A stretch of 64,000 bases of DNA from Zeimonas sp032027205 (GCA_032027205.1 JAVSMN010000001.1:1550001-1614000); one strand, 5' to 3'; shown: positions 1 through 12,146, counted from the stretch's first letter. The notes: a model not told the origin generated them from the letters alone. Numbers and translations: made by a program.

Positions 1-1858
1 GGCCGGTGCCGGCGAAGCTGAAGCCGAGCACCGAGAACACCGACTGGACGGCGTCGGTCTCCTTCTCGAGCAGGTAGTTCTCGACTTTCTGCATCGACTC
101 GAGCGTGCGCTGCTGCGTTGCGCCCACCGGCGCCTGCACCTGCGTGAACAGGACGCCCTGGTCTTCCTGCGGCAGGAACGCCGTTGGCAGCCGGAAGAAG
201 AGGAACACGGCGATCGCGACCAGCACGACGAACACGACCAGCCCCGCCCACCGGTGCGCGATCATCGCGCTGACGACGCGGCGATAGCGCGCGCTGGTGC
301 GATCGAAGCTGCGGTTGAACCAGCCGAAGAAGCCGCGCCGCGGGCCGTGCTGCATGTCGGAGGCCTTGAGCATCGTCGCGCACAGCGCTGGCGTGAGGAT
401 CAGCGCGACCAGCACCGACAGCGTCACCGCCGAGATGATCGTCGCGGAGAACTGCCGATAGATGATGCCGGTGGAGCCGCCGAGGAAGGCCATCGGCGCG
501 AACACCGCCGACAGCACGAGGCCGATGCCGACCAGCGCGCCGCTGATCTCCTTCATCGACTTGCGTGTCGCCTCGACCGGTCCGAGCTTCTCCTCGGACA
601 TCACGCGTTCGACGTTCTCGACGACGACGATCGCGTCGTCCACCAGCAGGCCGATCGCCAGCACGGTGGCGAACATCGTCAGCATGTTGATCGAGAAGCC
701 GAGCGCGGCGAGCACGCCGAAAGTTCCGAGCAGCACGATCGGCACCGCGATCGTCGGGATCAGCGTCGCACGGAAGCTCTGCAGGAACAGGAACATCACG
801 AGGAAGACGAGCACGATCGCTTCGAGCAGCGTCGTGACGACGCCCTGGATCGCCACGCGCACGAAGGGCGTCGTGTCGAAGGGAACGACCGACTCGAGTC
901 CGGGCGGGAAGAACGCCTGCAACTCGCGCAGCCGCTTCTCGACACCGCGCGCCGTGTCGAGCGCGTTCGCGCCGGAGGTGAGCGACACCGCTACACCCGT
1001 GGCAGGCTTGCCGTTGTAGCGACTGAGGAACGAATAGGTTTCCGCGCCGAGCTCGACGCGCGCGACGTCGGCCAACGTGAGCAACGATCCGTCGGGCTGC
1101 GTGCGCACGACGATGCGGCGGAACTGTTCGGCGTTCTGCAGCCGGCCCTGCGCGGTGATCGTCGCATTGAGCTGCTGGCCCTCGACGGCCGGCACGCCGC
1201 CGAGTTGGCCCACCGCGAGTTGCTGGTTCTGCGCATTGATCGCGCCGATGATGTCGGTGGGCGCCAGGCCGAAGGTCGCCATCTTGTTCGGATCGAGCCA
1301 GATGCGCATCGCGTACTGCGCGCCGAACACCTGGACGCTGCCGACACCTGGCACGCGGCTGAGCGGGTCGACGATGTTCGCGACGACGTAGTCGGAGATG
1401 TCGTTGCGATCCAGGCTGCCGTCGGACGAGACGAAGCCGACGACCATCAGGAAGCCGGTGCGCGCCTTGTTCACGATCACGCCCTGCCGCTGCACCTCCT
1501 GCGGCAGCAGCGGCATCGCCAGTTGCAGCTTGTTCTGCACCTGCACCTGCGCGATGTCGGGGTTCACCGAAGTGTCGAAGGTCAGCGAGATCTGCGCGCT
1601 GCCGTTCGAGTCGCTGGTGGCCGACAGGTAGAGCAGGCCGTCGAGCCCCTTCATGCTCTGCTCGATGACCTGCGTCACCGAGTTCTCGAGGTCCTTCGCC
1701 GAGGCGCCCGGATAGTTCGCCTGCACCGTGACCGACGGCGGCGCGATCGTCGGGTATTGCGAGATCGGCAGCGTGAAGATCGACAGGCCGCCGACGATCA
1801 TCACGACGATCGCGAGCACCCACGCAAATATCGGCCGACCGATGAAGAACTGGGACAT
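1..1858 (-). CDS. RND efflux pump inner-membrane permease, HAE1/AcrB-MexB type (3' part missing)
   Basis: This would be the inner-membrane proton/drug antiporter of a tripartite multidrug pump. About 619 N-terminal codons are visible; the rest lies left of the window. The start MSQFFIGRPIFAWVLAIVVM is the usual HAE1 N-terminus with TM1, followed by QYPTIAPPSV and the pore-domain stretch expected of AcrB. A TM4-type segment carries the proton-relay pair in GLLVDDAIVVVENVERVM. The start lies 16 bases downstream of the adaptor stop, so the two are surely one operon. No outer-membrane factor or regulator is visible. The family is clear; the substrate cannot be told. Confidence 0.93.
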   Translation of the reverse strand, partial: MSQFFIGRPIFAWVLAIVVMIVGGLSIFTLPISQYPTIAPPSVTVQANYPGASAKDLENSVTQVIEQSMKGLDGLLYLSATSDSNGSAQISLTFDTSVNPDIAQVQVQNKLQLAMPLLPQEVQRQGVIVNKARTGFLMVVGFVSSDGSLDRNDISDYVVANIVDPLSRVPGVGSVQVFGAQYAMRIWLDPNKMATFGLAPTDIIGAINAQNQQLAVGQLGGVPAVEGQQLNATITAQGRLQNAEQFRRIVVRTQPDGSLLTLADVARVELGAETYSFLSRYNGKPATGVAVSLTSGANALDTARGVEKRLRELQAFFPPGLESVVPFDTTPFVRVAIQGVVTTLLEAIVLVFLVMFLFLQSFRATLIPTIAVPIVLLGTFGVLAALGFSINMLTMFATVLAIGLLVDDAIVVVENVERVMSEEKLGPVEATRKSMKEISGALVGIGLVLSAVFAPMAFLGGSTGIIYRQFSATIISAVTLSVLVALILTPALCATMLKASDMQHGPRRGFFGWFNRSFDRTSARYRRVVSAMIAHRWAGLVVFVVLVAIAVFLFFRLPTAFLPQEDQGVLFTQVQAPVGATQQRTLESMQKVENYLLEKETDAVQSVFSVLGFSFAGTG

Positions 1859-1874
1859 CGCGCTGGCGCGGGCT

Positions 1875-3185
1875 TCAGCGCGCGGCCGTCGCGGGCGCGG
1901 CGCCGCCGGCTTCGCCTGCGCTGCCGGACTTTGTGTCGGCCTTCACGTCGGCTTTCGCGTCGGCCTTCACGTCGGCTTTTGCGTCAGGCTTCCCATCGGC
2001 CTTCGCTTGCTGCGGCGTGGCGGGCCTCTCGGTCGCCTGCACCGGCGCGCCGGGGCGGATCTTCTGCAGACCCTCGACGACGACGCGATCGCCCGCGGCC
2101 AGCCCCGAATCGATGAGCCAGCGATCGCCGACCGTGCGACTCGCCTGCACCGCGCGCGCTTCGACCTTGTTGTCTGCGGTGACGACCATCGCGGAAGCGT
2201 TGCCCTTGGCGTCGCGCACGATCGCCTGCTGCGGCGCGAGTATCGCGTTCTGCCGTTCGCCGACGCTGACGATGGCACGCACGTACATGCCCGGCAGCAG
2301 CCAGTCGTCGGGGTTCGGCACCTGCACGCGCAACAGAAAGCTGCCGGTGCTTGGATCGACGCTCAGATCGGCGAAGGTGAGCTTGCCCGGATGCGAGTAG
2401 CGCGTGCCGTCCTCGAGCAGGACCGTCACCGGAAGATCGTCGGCCGCGCTCACCGTTCCGGCTTGTACCTCGCGACGCAGCTGCAGCAGCTCGCTCGCCG
2501 ACTGCGTGACATCGACGTACATCGGATCGAACTGCTGCACGGTGGCGAGCGGCGCCGCCTGGTTGGCGGTGACCAGCGCGCCCGCCGTCACGGCCGACTT
2601 CCCGATGCGTCCGCCGATCGGCGCATTGATCCGCGCGTAGCCGAGCATGATGCGCGCGTTCTCGAGCGCCGCCTGCGCAGACTTCAGGTCGGCCTCGCCC
2701 TGGCGCAGCGCGGCGATCGCGTTCTCGTTGTCCTGGCGGCTCACCGCGTTGACCTTGGCGAGCTCACCGGTGCGGCGCGCGTTCAGCCGCGCCGACTCGA
2801 GCGTGGCGTTCGCCCGTGCCACGGCGGCCTGCGCGCTCTGCACCGCCGCGCGGTAGGTTGCATCTTCGAGCTGATACAGCGCCTGGCCGCGCCTGACGCG
2901 ACCGCCCTCGGTGAACAAGCGCTCGCGCACGATGCCGGTGACCTGCGGCCGCACCTCGGCAACGAGAAACGGATTCGTGCGCCCGGGAAGCTCGCGCGTG
3001 AGCACGACGGACTCCGGCTTCAGCGTGACGACGGTGACCTGCGCAGGCGGCATCTGCGCCGGCGCCGGGGCCGACCCGCCCTTGTCCTGCCCGCAGCCGG
3101 CGATGAACAGCACCGACAGCGGCACGAAGGACCAGGCGGCGATGCGCCCGACCCGGAACAGGCGATGCGTCAGCGTCGAGCGCAA
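1875..3185 (-). CDS. RND efflux periplasmic adaptor (AcrA/MexA family) lipoprotein
   Basis: Membrane-fusion subunit that would link the downstream permease to an outer-membrane channel. It has 436 residues. The N-terminus has a basic and hydrophobic signal with a lipobox ending in IAGC (Cys31), so it is likely a lipoprotein. It then shows the family layout: beta-barrel start (VVTLKPESVVLTRELPGRT), lipoyl half with EGGRVRRGQALYQLED, an alpha-helical hairpin rich in Ala/Arg, and the second lipoyl/barrel part (RINAPIGGRIGKS, LLPGMYVRAIVSVG). The C-terminal 40 residues are a low-complexity Lys-Ala-Asp repeat that is not needed by the family. It is first gene of the pump operon. Confidence 0.93.
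   Translation of the reverse strand: MRSTLTHRLFRVGRIAAWSFVPLSVLFIAGCGQDKGGSAPAPAQMPPAQVTVVTLKPESVVLTRELPGRTNPFLVAEVRPQVTGIVRERLFTEGGRVRRGQALYQLEDATYRAAVQSAQAAVARANATLESARLNARRTGELAKVNAVSRQDNENAIAALRQGEADLKSAQAALENARIMLGYARINAPIGGRIGKSAVTAGALVTANQAAPLATVQQFDPMYVDVTQSASELLQLRREVQAGTVSAADDLPVTVLLEDGTRYSHPGKLTFADLSVDPSTGSFLLRVQVPNPDDWLLPGMYVRAIVSVGERQNAILAPQQAIVRDAKGNASAMVVTADNKVEARAVQASRTVGDRWLIDSGLAAGDRVVVEGLQKIRPGAPVQATERPATPQQAKADGKPDAKADVKADAKADVKADTKSGSAGEAGGAAPATAAR
1930..1995 (-). repeat. In-frame tandem repeat encoding KAD(V/A/G) units in the adaptor C-terminus
   Basis: Near the 3' end of the RND adaptor gene the DNA repeats a 12-base theme (on the plus strand, cttcacgtcggc / tttcgcgtcggc), giving protein units such as KADVKADAKADVKADTK. 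The copies are nearly identical, so the array could change length by slippage without a frameshift. It is followed by an Ala/Gly-rich tail. Confidence 0.7.
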
Positions 3186-3427
3186 CGAGGCCTCCTGGAG
3201 CCTGAGGAAAACGGGAGTCTACGATTTCGCCGGAGGGCGGGACGGGAAATCACCGCCCATGCCGGGCGGTTCGACAGGATTCGGAACGGGTTCATCACGC
3301 CGCCACGCGCAGTGATGGTCATGACCGAGGCGCACCGGCGGGCGAGCCGGTTGCGGCGCTCCGGTTCTTCGATGCCGCGGCGTCTTCGCGTCCCCGGCAG
3401 GATGGACGAACGAGAGGAGAACGGGAA

Positions 3428-4033
3428 ATGACGATGCTCGATCTCGCCAGGACCGCCGCCGCGCTCACGTTGGGCGCGGCAGCGATGTACTACCTCGATC
3501 CCGACAAGGGTCGCCGCCGCCGCGCGCTGGCACGCGACCAGGCGCTGTCGGCCGGGCGCCGAGTGTCGGACGTCACGCGAACGGCCGGCCGACGCGCCTG
3601 GAACCGCAGCCGGGGTCTCGCAGCGCAAGGCCGGGCGCGAATCGCTGCCGAGACGCCCAGCGATGCACAACTGCACGATCGGATCCGCTCGCGGATAGGC
3701 CGCGTCGTCACCCACCCGCGCGCGATCCACGTCCAGGTGACCGACGCCGGGGCGCGACTCGACGGTGACGTCCTGTCGGACGAACTCGACGGCCTGCTTT
3801 GCGCCGTCGGCGCGACGCCCGGCGTGCGGGAGGTGGACAACCGCCTGCGGGTGCACGACGCGCCCGGTGGCGTGTCCGCTCTGCAAGGCGCGGGGCGCCG
3901 GATCGGCGACGAGGCGCGGCACGTGTCGGCGCTGTCCGCGATCGCGCTGGCGGCCGCGCCGGTGGCGATCCTGGTCGGCGTTGCGGGCCGTTCGGTCAGG
4001 CAGCGCGCCAACGGAGTCGCGCACGACGATTGA
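3428..4033 (+). CDS. BON-domain protein with N- and C-terminal membrane segments
   Basis: Function not known; BON domains usually bind phospholipid or sit in envelope-stress proteins. The 201-residue product begins with a hydrophobic stretch, then YYLDPDKGRRRRA and an Arg-rich linker, as in YtxH-like membrane-anchored proteins. Residues about 78-138 look like a BON domain (LHDRIRSRIGRVVTHPRAIH, then VREVDNRLRVHD). A second hydrophobic segment, ALSAIALAAAPVAILVGVAG, lies near the C-terminus. A good GAGGAG ribosome site precedes the ATG. It diverges from the RND operon. Confidence 0.78.
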   Translation: MTMLDLARTAAALTLGAAAMYYLDPDKGRRRRALARDQALSAGRRVSDVTRTAGRRAWNRSRGLAAQGRARIAAETPSDAQLHDRIRSRIGRVVTHPRAIHVQVTDAGARLDGDVLSDELDGLLCAVGATPGVREVDNRLRVHDAPGGVSALQGAGRRIGDEARHVSALSAIALAAAPVAILVGVAGRSVRQRANGVAHDD

Positions 4034-4092
4034 CCGCGACGGTGCGCGCAGGGCGCGACGCGGCGCGTGACCCGTCGCGCAGGCAGGAGCGA

Positions 4093-4512
4093 TTACTTGC
4101 GGCTGCGGAATTTGCGCAGCGCCGCGATCTGCGCGATGGCCTCGGCGAGTTCGGCCTGCGCCTTCGCATAGTCGATCGCGCCTTCGCGATTAGCGAGCGC
4201 TTCCTCCGCCGCGCGCTTGGCTTCCTCGGCCTTCGCCTCATCGAGGTCCTTGCCGCGGATGGCAGTATCGGCGAGCACCGTCACGCGGTTGGGCTGAACC
4301 TCGAGGATGCCGCCGGCCACGAAGACGAACTCCTCGTCGGCCTGCCCCGCGACCTTGATGCGCACCGCGCCCGGACGGATGCGCGTGATCAGCGGCGTGT
4401 GCTGCGGATAGATGCCCAGCTCGCCCGCCTCGCCAGGCAGCGCAACGAATTCCGCCTTGCCCTCGAAGATCGAGCGCTCGGCGCTGACGACGTCTACGTG
4501 GATGGTGTGCAT
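4093..4512 (-). CDS. atpC: ATP synthase F1 epsilon subunit
   Basis: Central-stalk subunit that couples rotor to catalysis and can inhibit ATP hydrolysis. It has 139 residues from the start MHTIHVDVVSAE, which matches the family N-terminus better than an in-frame ATG ten codons upstream. The beta-sandwich half includes EFVALPGEAGELGIYPQHTP and the C-terminal half is the helical hairpin (EEAKRAAEEALANREGAIDY). It is the last gene of the atp operon, 40 bases after atpD. No strong terminator is seen in the 59 bases before the next gene. Confidence 0.96.
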   Translation of the reverse strand: MHTIHVDVVSAERSIFEGKAEFVALPGEAGELGIYPQHTPLITRIRPGAVRIKVAGQADEEFVFVAGGILEVQPNRVTVLADTAIRGKDLDEAKAEEAKRAAEEALANREGAIDYAKAQAELAEAIAQIAALRKFRSRK

Positions 4513-4552
4513 GTCTCTTGCGTCGTGAGCGGTGAAGGGCACCCTTTATCCT

Positions 4553-6001
<1,449 letters not shown>

Positions 6002-6059
6002 TTCGTTCCTTCCTGGATTCGTTTCGCTGTGAATCTTGTCGGTGCGTTCGCGCTCGCGC

Positions 6060-6929
6060 TCAGACCGCCGCGGCGCCGCCGACGATCTCGGACAGTTCCT
6101 TCGTGATCGCGGCCTGGCGCGCCTTGTTGTACGACAGCTGAAGGTCGTCGATGACCTTCTTCGCGTTGTCGGAGGCGGACTTCATCGCGACCATGCGCGC
6201 GCTTTGCTCGCTCGCCATGTTCTCGGCCACCGCTTGGTAGACGATCGACTCGATGTAGCGCAGCAGCAGCTCGTCGAGCACCGCCTGCGCATCAGGTTCG
6301 TAGAGGTAGTCCCACGAGAACTCGCGCGTGTCTTCCTGCAGCCGTTCGGTGGACAGCGGCAGCAGCTGCTCGAGCACCGGCTCCTGCTTCATCGTGTTGA
6401 TGAAGCGCGTATAGGCGAGATACACCGCGTCGACGTCGCCGCGCTCGTAGGCCTCGAGCTGCACGCGCACCGGGCCGATCAGCTTGTCGAGGTGCGGCGT
6501 GTCGCCCAGCTGCACGAGATGCGAAACGACCTTCGCGCCGATGCGCTGCAGGAAGCCGAAGCCCTTGTTGCCGATGGCGGTGGCCTGCACGCCGATCTTG
6601 CCTTGATCGAGCTCGCGCAGCTTGTTCGTGACCATCCGCAGCACGTTGGTGTTCAGGCCGCCGCACAGGCCCTTGTCGGTGGTGACGACGATCACGCCGA
6701 CATTGCGCTGCTCGGCGCGCACGACGAGGAACGGATGGCGGTACTCGGGGTTCGCGTCGGCCAGGTGCGCGGCGATGTTGCGCACCTTGTCGGCGTACGG
6801 ACGCGCATGGCGCATGCGGTCCTGCGCCTTGCGCATCTTCGACGCGGCGACCATCTCCATCGCCTTCGTGATCTTGCGCGTGTTCTGCACGCTCTTGATC
6901 TTGGTGCGGATCTCTTTGCTGCCCGCCAT
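6060..6929 (-). CDS. atpG: ATP synthase F1 gamma subunit
   Basis: Rotor shaft inside the alpha3beta3 hexamer. It has 289 residues. The start MAGSKEIRTKIKSVQNTRKI and the end QAAITKELSEIVGGAAAV are the two conserved coiled-coil helices of the family. The middle has GLCGGLNTNVLR. It starts 29 bases after atpA and ends 58 bases before atpD. Confidence 0.98.
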   Translation of the reverse strand: MAGSKEIRTKIKSVQNTRKITKAMEMVAASKMRKAQDRMRHARPYADKVRNIAAHLADANPEYRHPFLVVRAEQRNVGVIVVTTDKGLCGGLNTNVLRMVTNKLRELDQGKIGVQATAIGNKGFGFLQRIGAKVVSHLVQLGDTPHLDKLIGPVRVQLEAYERGDVDAVYLAYTRFINTMKQEPVLEQLLPLSTERLQEDTREFSWDYLYEPDAQAVLDELLLRYIESIVYQAVAENMASEQSARMVAMKSASDNAKKVIDDLQLSYNKARQAAITKELSEIVGGAAAV

Positions 6930-6958
6930 TTCGCTTCCTGGTTAGCGCTGCGGCCGCT

Positions 6959-8515
<1,557 letters not shown>

Positions 8516-8530
8516 GGGATACCCCTTGGC

Positions 8531-9064
8531 TTAAAGCTTCATCGCGCTGGCCATCTGGGCCAGCTTGCCGCGCACGGAAGCGTCGATCACCTCGTCGCCG
8601 ATCTTCACCGCCACGCCGCCGATCAGGCTGGCATCGACGGTGACCGACGGTTTGATCTGCTTGCCGTATTTCTGTGCAAGCGTCGCGACGATGTCGTCGA
8701 TCTGGGTCTGCACGAGCGGATACGCGGAACGGATCTGCGCGTCGAGCACGCCCTCGTAGTCGTTGCGCAGCCGCTCGAAGAGCGAGGCGATCTCGGGCAG
8801 CACCGCGAGACGCTCGTTGTCGGCGAGCACCTGCACGAAGTTGCCCTGTTCGGCGCTCAACTGGCCGCTGGCGTCGGCCACGAGCCGCGCGACCTGTTCG
8901 CCCGAGAGCAGTGGATTGCCGATCAGCTCGCGCGCGCTGTCGGTGGCGACCACGGTGGCCAGGCGCTGCAGCGCGTCGGACCACGACGGCAGCGCGCCGG
9001 CTTCGCGAGCGAGATCGAAGGCAGCCTCGGCGTACGGCCGGGCGATCGTCAGCGACTCGGCCAT
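8531..9064 (-). CDS. atpH: ATP synthase F1 delta subunit (OSCP)
   Basis: Peripheral-stalk connector between F1 and the b subunits. It has 177 residues, starting MAESLTIARPYAEAAFDLA, and ends with the conserved C-terminal block IGGVAVKIGDEVIDASVRGK. It starts 4 bases after the atpF stop, which suggests coupled translation. Confidence 0.97.
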   Translation of the reverse strand: MAESLTIARPYAEAAFDLAREAGALPSWSDALQRLATVVATDSARELIGNPLLSGEQVARLVADASGQLSAEQGNFVQVLADNERLAVLPEIASLFERLRNDYEGVLDAQIRSAYPLVQTQIDDIVATLAQKYGKQIKPSVTVDASLIGGVAVKIGDEVIDASVRGKLAQMASAMKL

Positions 9065-9068
9065 GACG

Positions 9069-9542
9069 TCAGTGCAACTCGTGCTTCAGGTTGGCGAGCA
9101 GTTCGGCATGCCGGTTCGCGTCGATCTCGCGGCGCAGGATGCGCTCGGCGCCCGCGACGGCGAGCGTGGCGACCTGCTCGCGCAATTGCTCGCGCGCGCG
9201 TTGCGCGGCGAGCACCGCCTCTTCCTCGGCGGCCTTGCGCGCGGCGGCGACGATCTGCGCCGCTTCGGTGCGGGCGTTCTCGACGATGCCCGCGGCCTGC
9301 CGTTCGGCGACGTTGCGCACCTCGGAAGCGCCGGCCCGCGCCTGCTGCAGTTCCTGCTCGACGCGACGCTCGGCAGCGACGAGATCGGCCTTCGCCTTGT
9401 CGGCGGCAGCCAGGCCCTCGGCGATCTTCTCGGAGCGCGCATCGAGCGCCCGCGTGATCGGCGGCCAGACGAAGCGCGCGGTGAACCACCACAACGCCAG
9501 GAAGACGACGATCTGGACGATGAGCGTCGCGTTCAGGTTCAC
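9069..9542 (-). CDS. atpF: ATP synthase Fo b subunit
   Basis: Peripheral stalk. It has 157 residues: one N-terminal membrane helix (MNLNATLIVQIVVFLALWWF), then a long charged coiled coil rich in Ala, Glu and Arg, ending HAELLANLKHEL. The next gene (atpH) begins 4 bases after its stop. Only one b-type gene is present, so a homodimer is expected. Confidence 0.97.
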   Translation of the reverse strand: MNLNATLIVQIVVFLALWWFTARFVWPPITRALDARSEKIAEGLAAADKAKADLVAAERRVEQELQQARAGASEVRNVAERQAAGIVENARTEAAQIVAAARKAAEEEAVLAAQRAREQLREQVATLAVAGAERILRREIDANRHAELLANLKHELH

Positions 9543-9582
9543 GTGAGACCCCCTGGAAACTGGATGAACGGGATCCCGGCGA

Positions 9583-9825
9583 TCAGCCCTGGAACGGGTT
9601 GGCGAACGCGAACATCATCGCGATACCGACGCCGATCAGGAACGCTGCGTCGATCAGGCCGGCGAGCAGGAACATCTTCGTCTGCAGCTTGTCCATCAGT
9701 TCGGGCTGGCGTGCTGCACCCTCGATGTACTTGCCGCCCATCATGCCGATGCCCACGCAGGCGCCCAGCGCCCCCAGGCCGATGATCAGACCGCATGCGA
9801 CGGCGACGAGAGCAACGTTGGTCAT
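9583..9825 (-). CDS. atpE: ATP synthase Fo c subunit
   Basis: Rotor-ring proteolipid. It has 80 residues forming two membrane helices joined by a polar loop (ARQPEL). The ion-binding carboxylate is Asp59 in LAGLIDAAFLIGVG. The extra polar residues that mark sodium-binding rings are not evident, so a proton ring is likely. The N-terminal helix has the Gly-rich GLGALGACVGIG packing motif. Confidence 0.97.
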   Translation of the reverse strand: MTNVALVAVACGLIIGLGALGACVGIGMMGGKYIEGAARQPELMDKLQTKMFLLAGLIDAAFLIGVGIAMMFAFANPFQG

Positions 9826-9895
9826 GTTCTAGGACTCCGATGAAAAGAGACTGTTGCTGTTGCTGTGGAGGAAGGAAAGAAAAGCCGAATGACGC

Positions 9896-10720
9896 TCAGT
9901 GATGCTCGAACGCCTGACCCACATAGACGAGCGCGAGCATCATGAAGATGAACGCCTGCAGCGTGATGATCAGGATGTGGAAGATCGCCCAGGCCAGCCC
10001 GGTGAGGAAGTGCAGGCCGGTGCCCCACCAGGTGAGGGTGGCGCCGAGCAGCGCGATCAGCATGAACACGAGCTCGCCCGCGTACATGTTGCCGAACAAC
10101 CGCATGCCGAGCGAGACCGTCTTGGCCAGGTACTCGATGAGCTGCATCAGCAGGTTGATCGGCCAGAGCAGGAAGTGCGAGCCGAAGGGCGCGGTGAACA
10201 ACTCGTGCGTGAAGCCACCGGCGCCCTTCGTCTTGATGCCGTAGTAGATCGACGAGCCGAGCACGACCATCGCCAGCGACAGCGTGCCGTTCAGGTCGGC
10301 GGTGGGCACCGCGCGCATGTAGTGGATGCCGAAGACCTTGTCGGCGACCCACGGAAAGAGGTCGACCGGGATGAGGTCGATCGCGTTCATCAGGAAGATC
10401 CAGACGAACGACACCAGCGCCAGCGGCGCGACGTAGGTGAGGTCGCCCTTGACGATTGCGCGCGCCTGCTCGTGGACGAACTCGACGATCGATTCGATGG
10501 CGCCGACGAAGCGGTTCGGCACGCCCGCCGTGATCAGGCGCGCCGCGCGATACATCAGCCAGCCGGTGAGGATCGCCGTGAGCACCGAGTAGAAGACGGT
10601 GTCCCAGTTGACGATCGCGAAGTCGATGATGTTCTTCTGCGCACCGCCCGACGAGTTCAGGTGCGTCAGGTGGTGGACGATGTACTCTGACGCGGTCGGT
10701 GCGTGCGCTTCAGCTGCCAT
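9896..10720 (-). CDS. atpB: ATP synthase Fo a subunit
   Basis: Stator channel protein that moves protons past the c ring. It has 274 residues and several membrane helices. It contains LAKTVSLGMRLFGNMYAGEL, carrying the essential arginine, and the conserved C-terminal helix with Gln (ILIITLQAFIFMMLALVYVG). It starts 36 bases after atpI and precedes atpE. Confidence 0.97.
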   Translation of the reverse strand: MAAEAHAPTASEYIVHHLTHLNSSGGAQKNIIDFAIVNWDTVFYSVLTAILTGWLMYRAARLITAGVPNRFVGAIESIVEFVHEQARAIVKGDLTYVAPLALVSFVWIFLMNAIDLIPVDLFPWVADKVFGIHYMRAVPTADLNGTLSLAMVVLGSSIYYGIKTKGAGGFTHELFTAPFGSHFLLWPINLLMQLIEYLAKTVSLGMRLFGNMYAGELVFMLIALLGATLTWWGTGLHFLTGLAWAIFHILIITLQAFIFMMLALVYVGQAFEHH

Positions 10721-10756
10721 GGACTCGTATGCGGTGCGAAAACCGTTATCGGATCG

Positions 10757-11158
10757 TCACGACCTGCCCCTCGACAGGGGATTGCGCTCGAAGGCCATGG
10801 CGAACAGCGGAGCCTGCAGTGCCGCGATCAACCCGATGAGTAGCGCCAGCCACCGGATGTTCGACTGCGTCTTCACGATCCAGAACAACAGCAGGACCGT
10901 GAGTCCGATCTTGACGAACTCCCACAGGAAGAAGACGACCGGGTAGGACTCCGGCGTGCGCTTCCTGTGCAGCGTCAAGCGCAGCGCGAACAACGCATTC
11001 GGGATGATCGCTGCAGCTCCGCCCAGCACGACCGACCGGGCGCTTTCCCAGCCTGTCCAGCCCCCGGCCAACATGGCGAGGACAGCGACAGCAGCGATCT
11101 GCAGTCCAACAGCAGCCAACATGTCGATTACGTATCGGCCGCGGCGATTGGCCCGCAT
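10757..11158 (-). CDS. atpI: ATP synthase accessory protein AtpI
   Basis: Small four-helix membrane protein that helps assemble the c ring. From the ATG (MRANRRGRYVIDM) it has 133 residues; an in-frame TTG two codons upstream is possible. Recognisable parts are the Gly/Ala-rich hairpin VVLGGAAAIIPNALFALRL and FFLWEFVKIGLTVLLLFWIV. It heads the atp operon and lies directly behind a strong sigma-70 promoter, so its leader would be very short. Confidence 0.9.
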   Translation of the reverse strand: MRANRRGRYVIDMLAAVGLQIAAVAVLAMLAGGWTGWESARSVVLGGAAAIIPNALFALRLTLHRKRTPESYPVVFFLWEFVKIGLTVLLLFWIVKTQSNIRWLALLIGLIAALQAPLFAMAFERNPLSRGRS

Positions 11159-11173
11159 GGGCAAAGACGCGAG

Positions 11174-11202
11174 ATTCTAGCCCTTGCTACCAGATGGGTC
11201 AA
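11174..11202 (-). promoter_or_regulatory. Sigma-70 promoter of the atp operon
   Basis: On the minus strand, -35 TTGACC (11202-11197), a 17-base spacer and -10 TAGAAT (11179-11174) each match the consensus at 5 of 6 positions. Transcription would begin near 11167, only about nine bases before the atpI ATG. Confidence 0.7.
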
Positions 11203-11240
11203 ACCGTCTGTTGCGCCGCAACAGCCACCCTTGACCGGCG

Positions 11241-12146
11241 TCAAAGGGTCTCGACGCCCAGCCGCTCGAGCAACCCCTGGAACTGCTCGTGGCTCGAGAA
11301 CGAAATGGTGAGCTTGCCGCGGCCGCGCGCATCGGAGCGCAGCGCCACCGGCGTGGCGAGCGCGTCGGCGATGCGCTCCTGCAGACGTTCCACGTCGCGG
11401 TCCTGGGTCCGGCGTCGGCGCGTCGCGCCGTCGTTGTCGGCCTGCTGCGCGTCGGCCAGCACGCGCTGCACCAGCTGCTCCGTTTCCCGCACGGACAGGC
11501 GCTTGTCGATCACGCGCTGCGCGAGCAGGATCTGCTCGGCGCGGTCGACGGCGAGCAGCGCGCGCGCGTGCCCCATGTCCAGGTCGCCGGCCAGCAGCAT
11601 CGTCTGCACCGGTTCGGCCAGCTGCAGCAGGCGCAGCAGGTTCGTCGTCGCGCTTCTCGAACGTCCGAGCGCATCGGCCGCCTGCTCGTGCGAATACCCG
11701 AATTCCGCGGTGAGGCGGCGAATCGCCTGCGCCTGCTCGAGCGGGTTGAGGTCTTCGCGCTGCAGGTTCTCGATCAGCGCCATCGCGAGCGCCTGCTCGT
11801 CGGACACCTCGCGCACGACAACCGGCACCTCGGACAGGCCGGCGAGCCCGGCCGCGCGGAAGCGACGTTCGCCGGCAATGATCTCCCAGCGACCGTCGCC
11901 GATCGGACGCACGACGATCGGCTGCATGACGCCGTGGCCGCGGATCGATGCGGCGAGCTCCTGCAGCGAAGACTCGTCCATCCGCGTGCGCGGCTGGTAG
12001 CGACCGGGCTGCAACACGTCCAGCGGCAGCGCCCGGGTCGGTTCGTCGGCGCGCGCCGGTTCGGCGCGGGGCGGCTCGTCGCCGCCGAGCAGCGCATCGA
12101 GGCCGCGACCCAGGCCCTTGGCGCGAAGCTTCGGATTCTTGCTCAT
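11241..12146 (-). CDS. parB: Chromosome-partitioning protein ParB
   Basis: CTP-dependent DNA clamp that loads at parS sites and partners ParA. It has 301 residues, starting MSKNPKLRAKGLGRGLDALL, the usual ParB N-terminus that stimulates ParA. The nuclease-like CTP-binding fold shows GERRFRAAGLAGL and ALIENLQREDLNPLEQA. The helix-turn-helix (YSHEQAADALGRSRSATTNL) reads parS, and a C-terminal dimerisation region follows. Its ATG overlaps the parA stop (ATGA). Matching parS-like sites lie 3.6-5.3 kb away. Confidence 0.96.
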   Translation of the reverse strand: MSKNPKLRAKGLGRGLDALLGGDEPPRAEPARADEPTRALPLDVLQPGRYQPRTRMDESSLQELAASIRGHGVMQPIVVRPIGDGRWEIIAGERRFRAAGLAGLSEVPVVVREVSDEQALAMALIENLQREDLNPLEQAQAIRRLTAEFGYSHEQAADALGRSRSATTNLLRLLQLAEPVQTMLLAGDLDMGHARALLAVDRAEQILLAQRVIDKRLSVRETEQLVQRVLADAQQADNDGATRRRRTQDRDVERLQERIADALATPVALRSDARGRGKLTISFSSHEQFQGLLERLGVETL

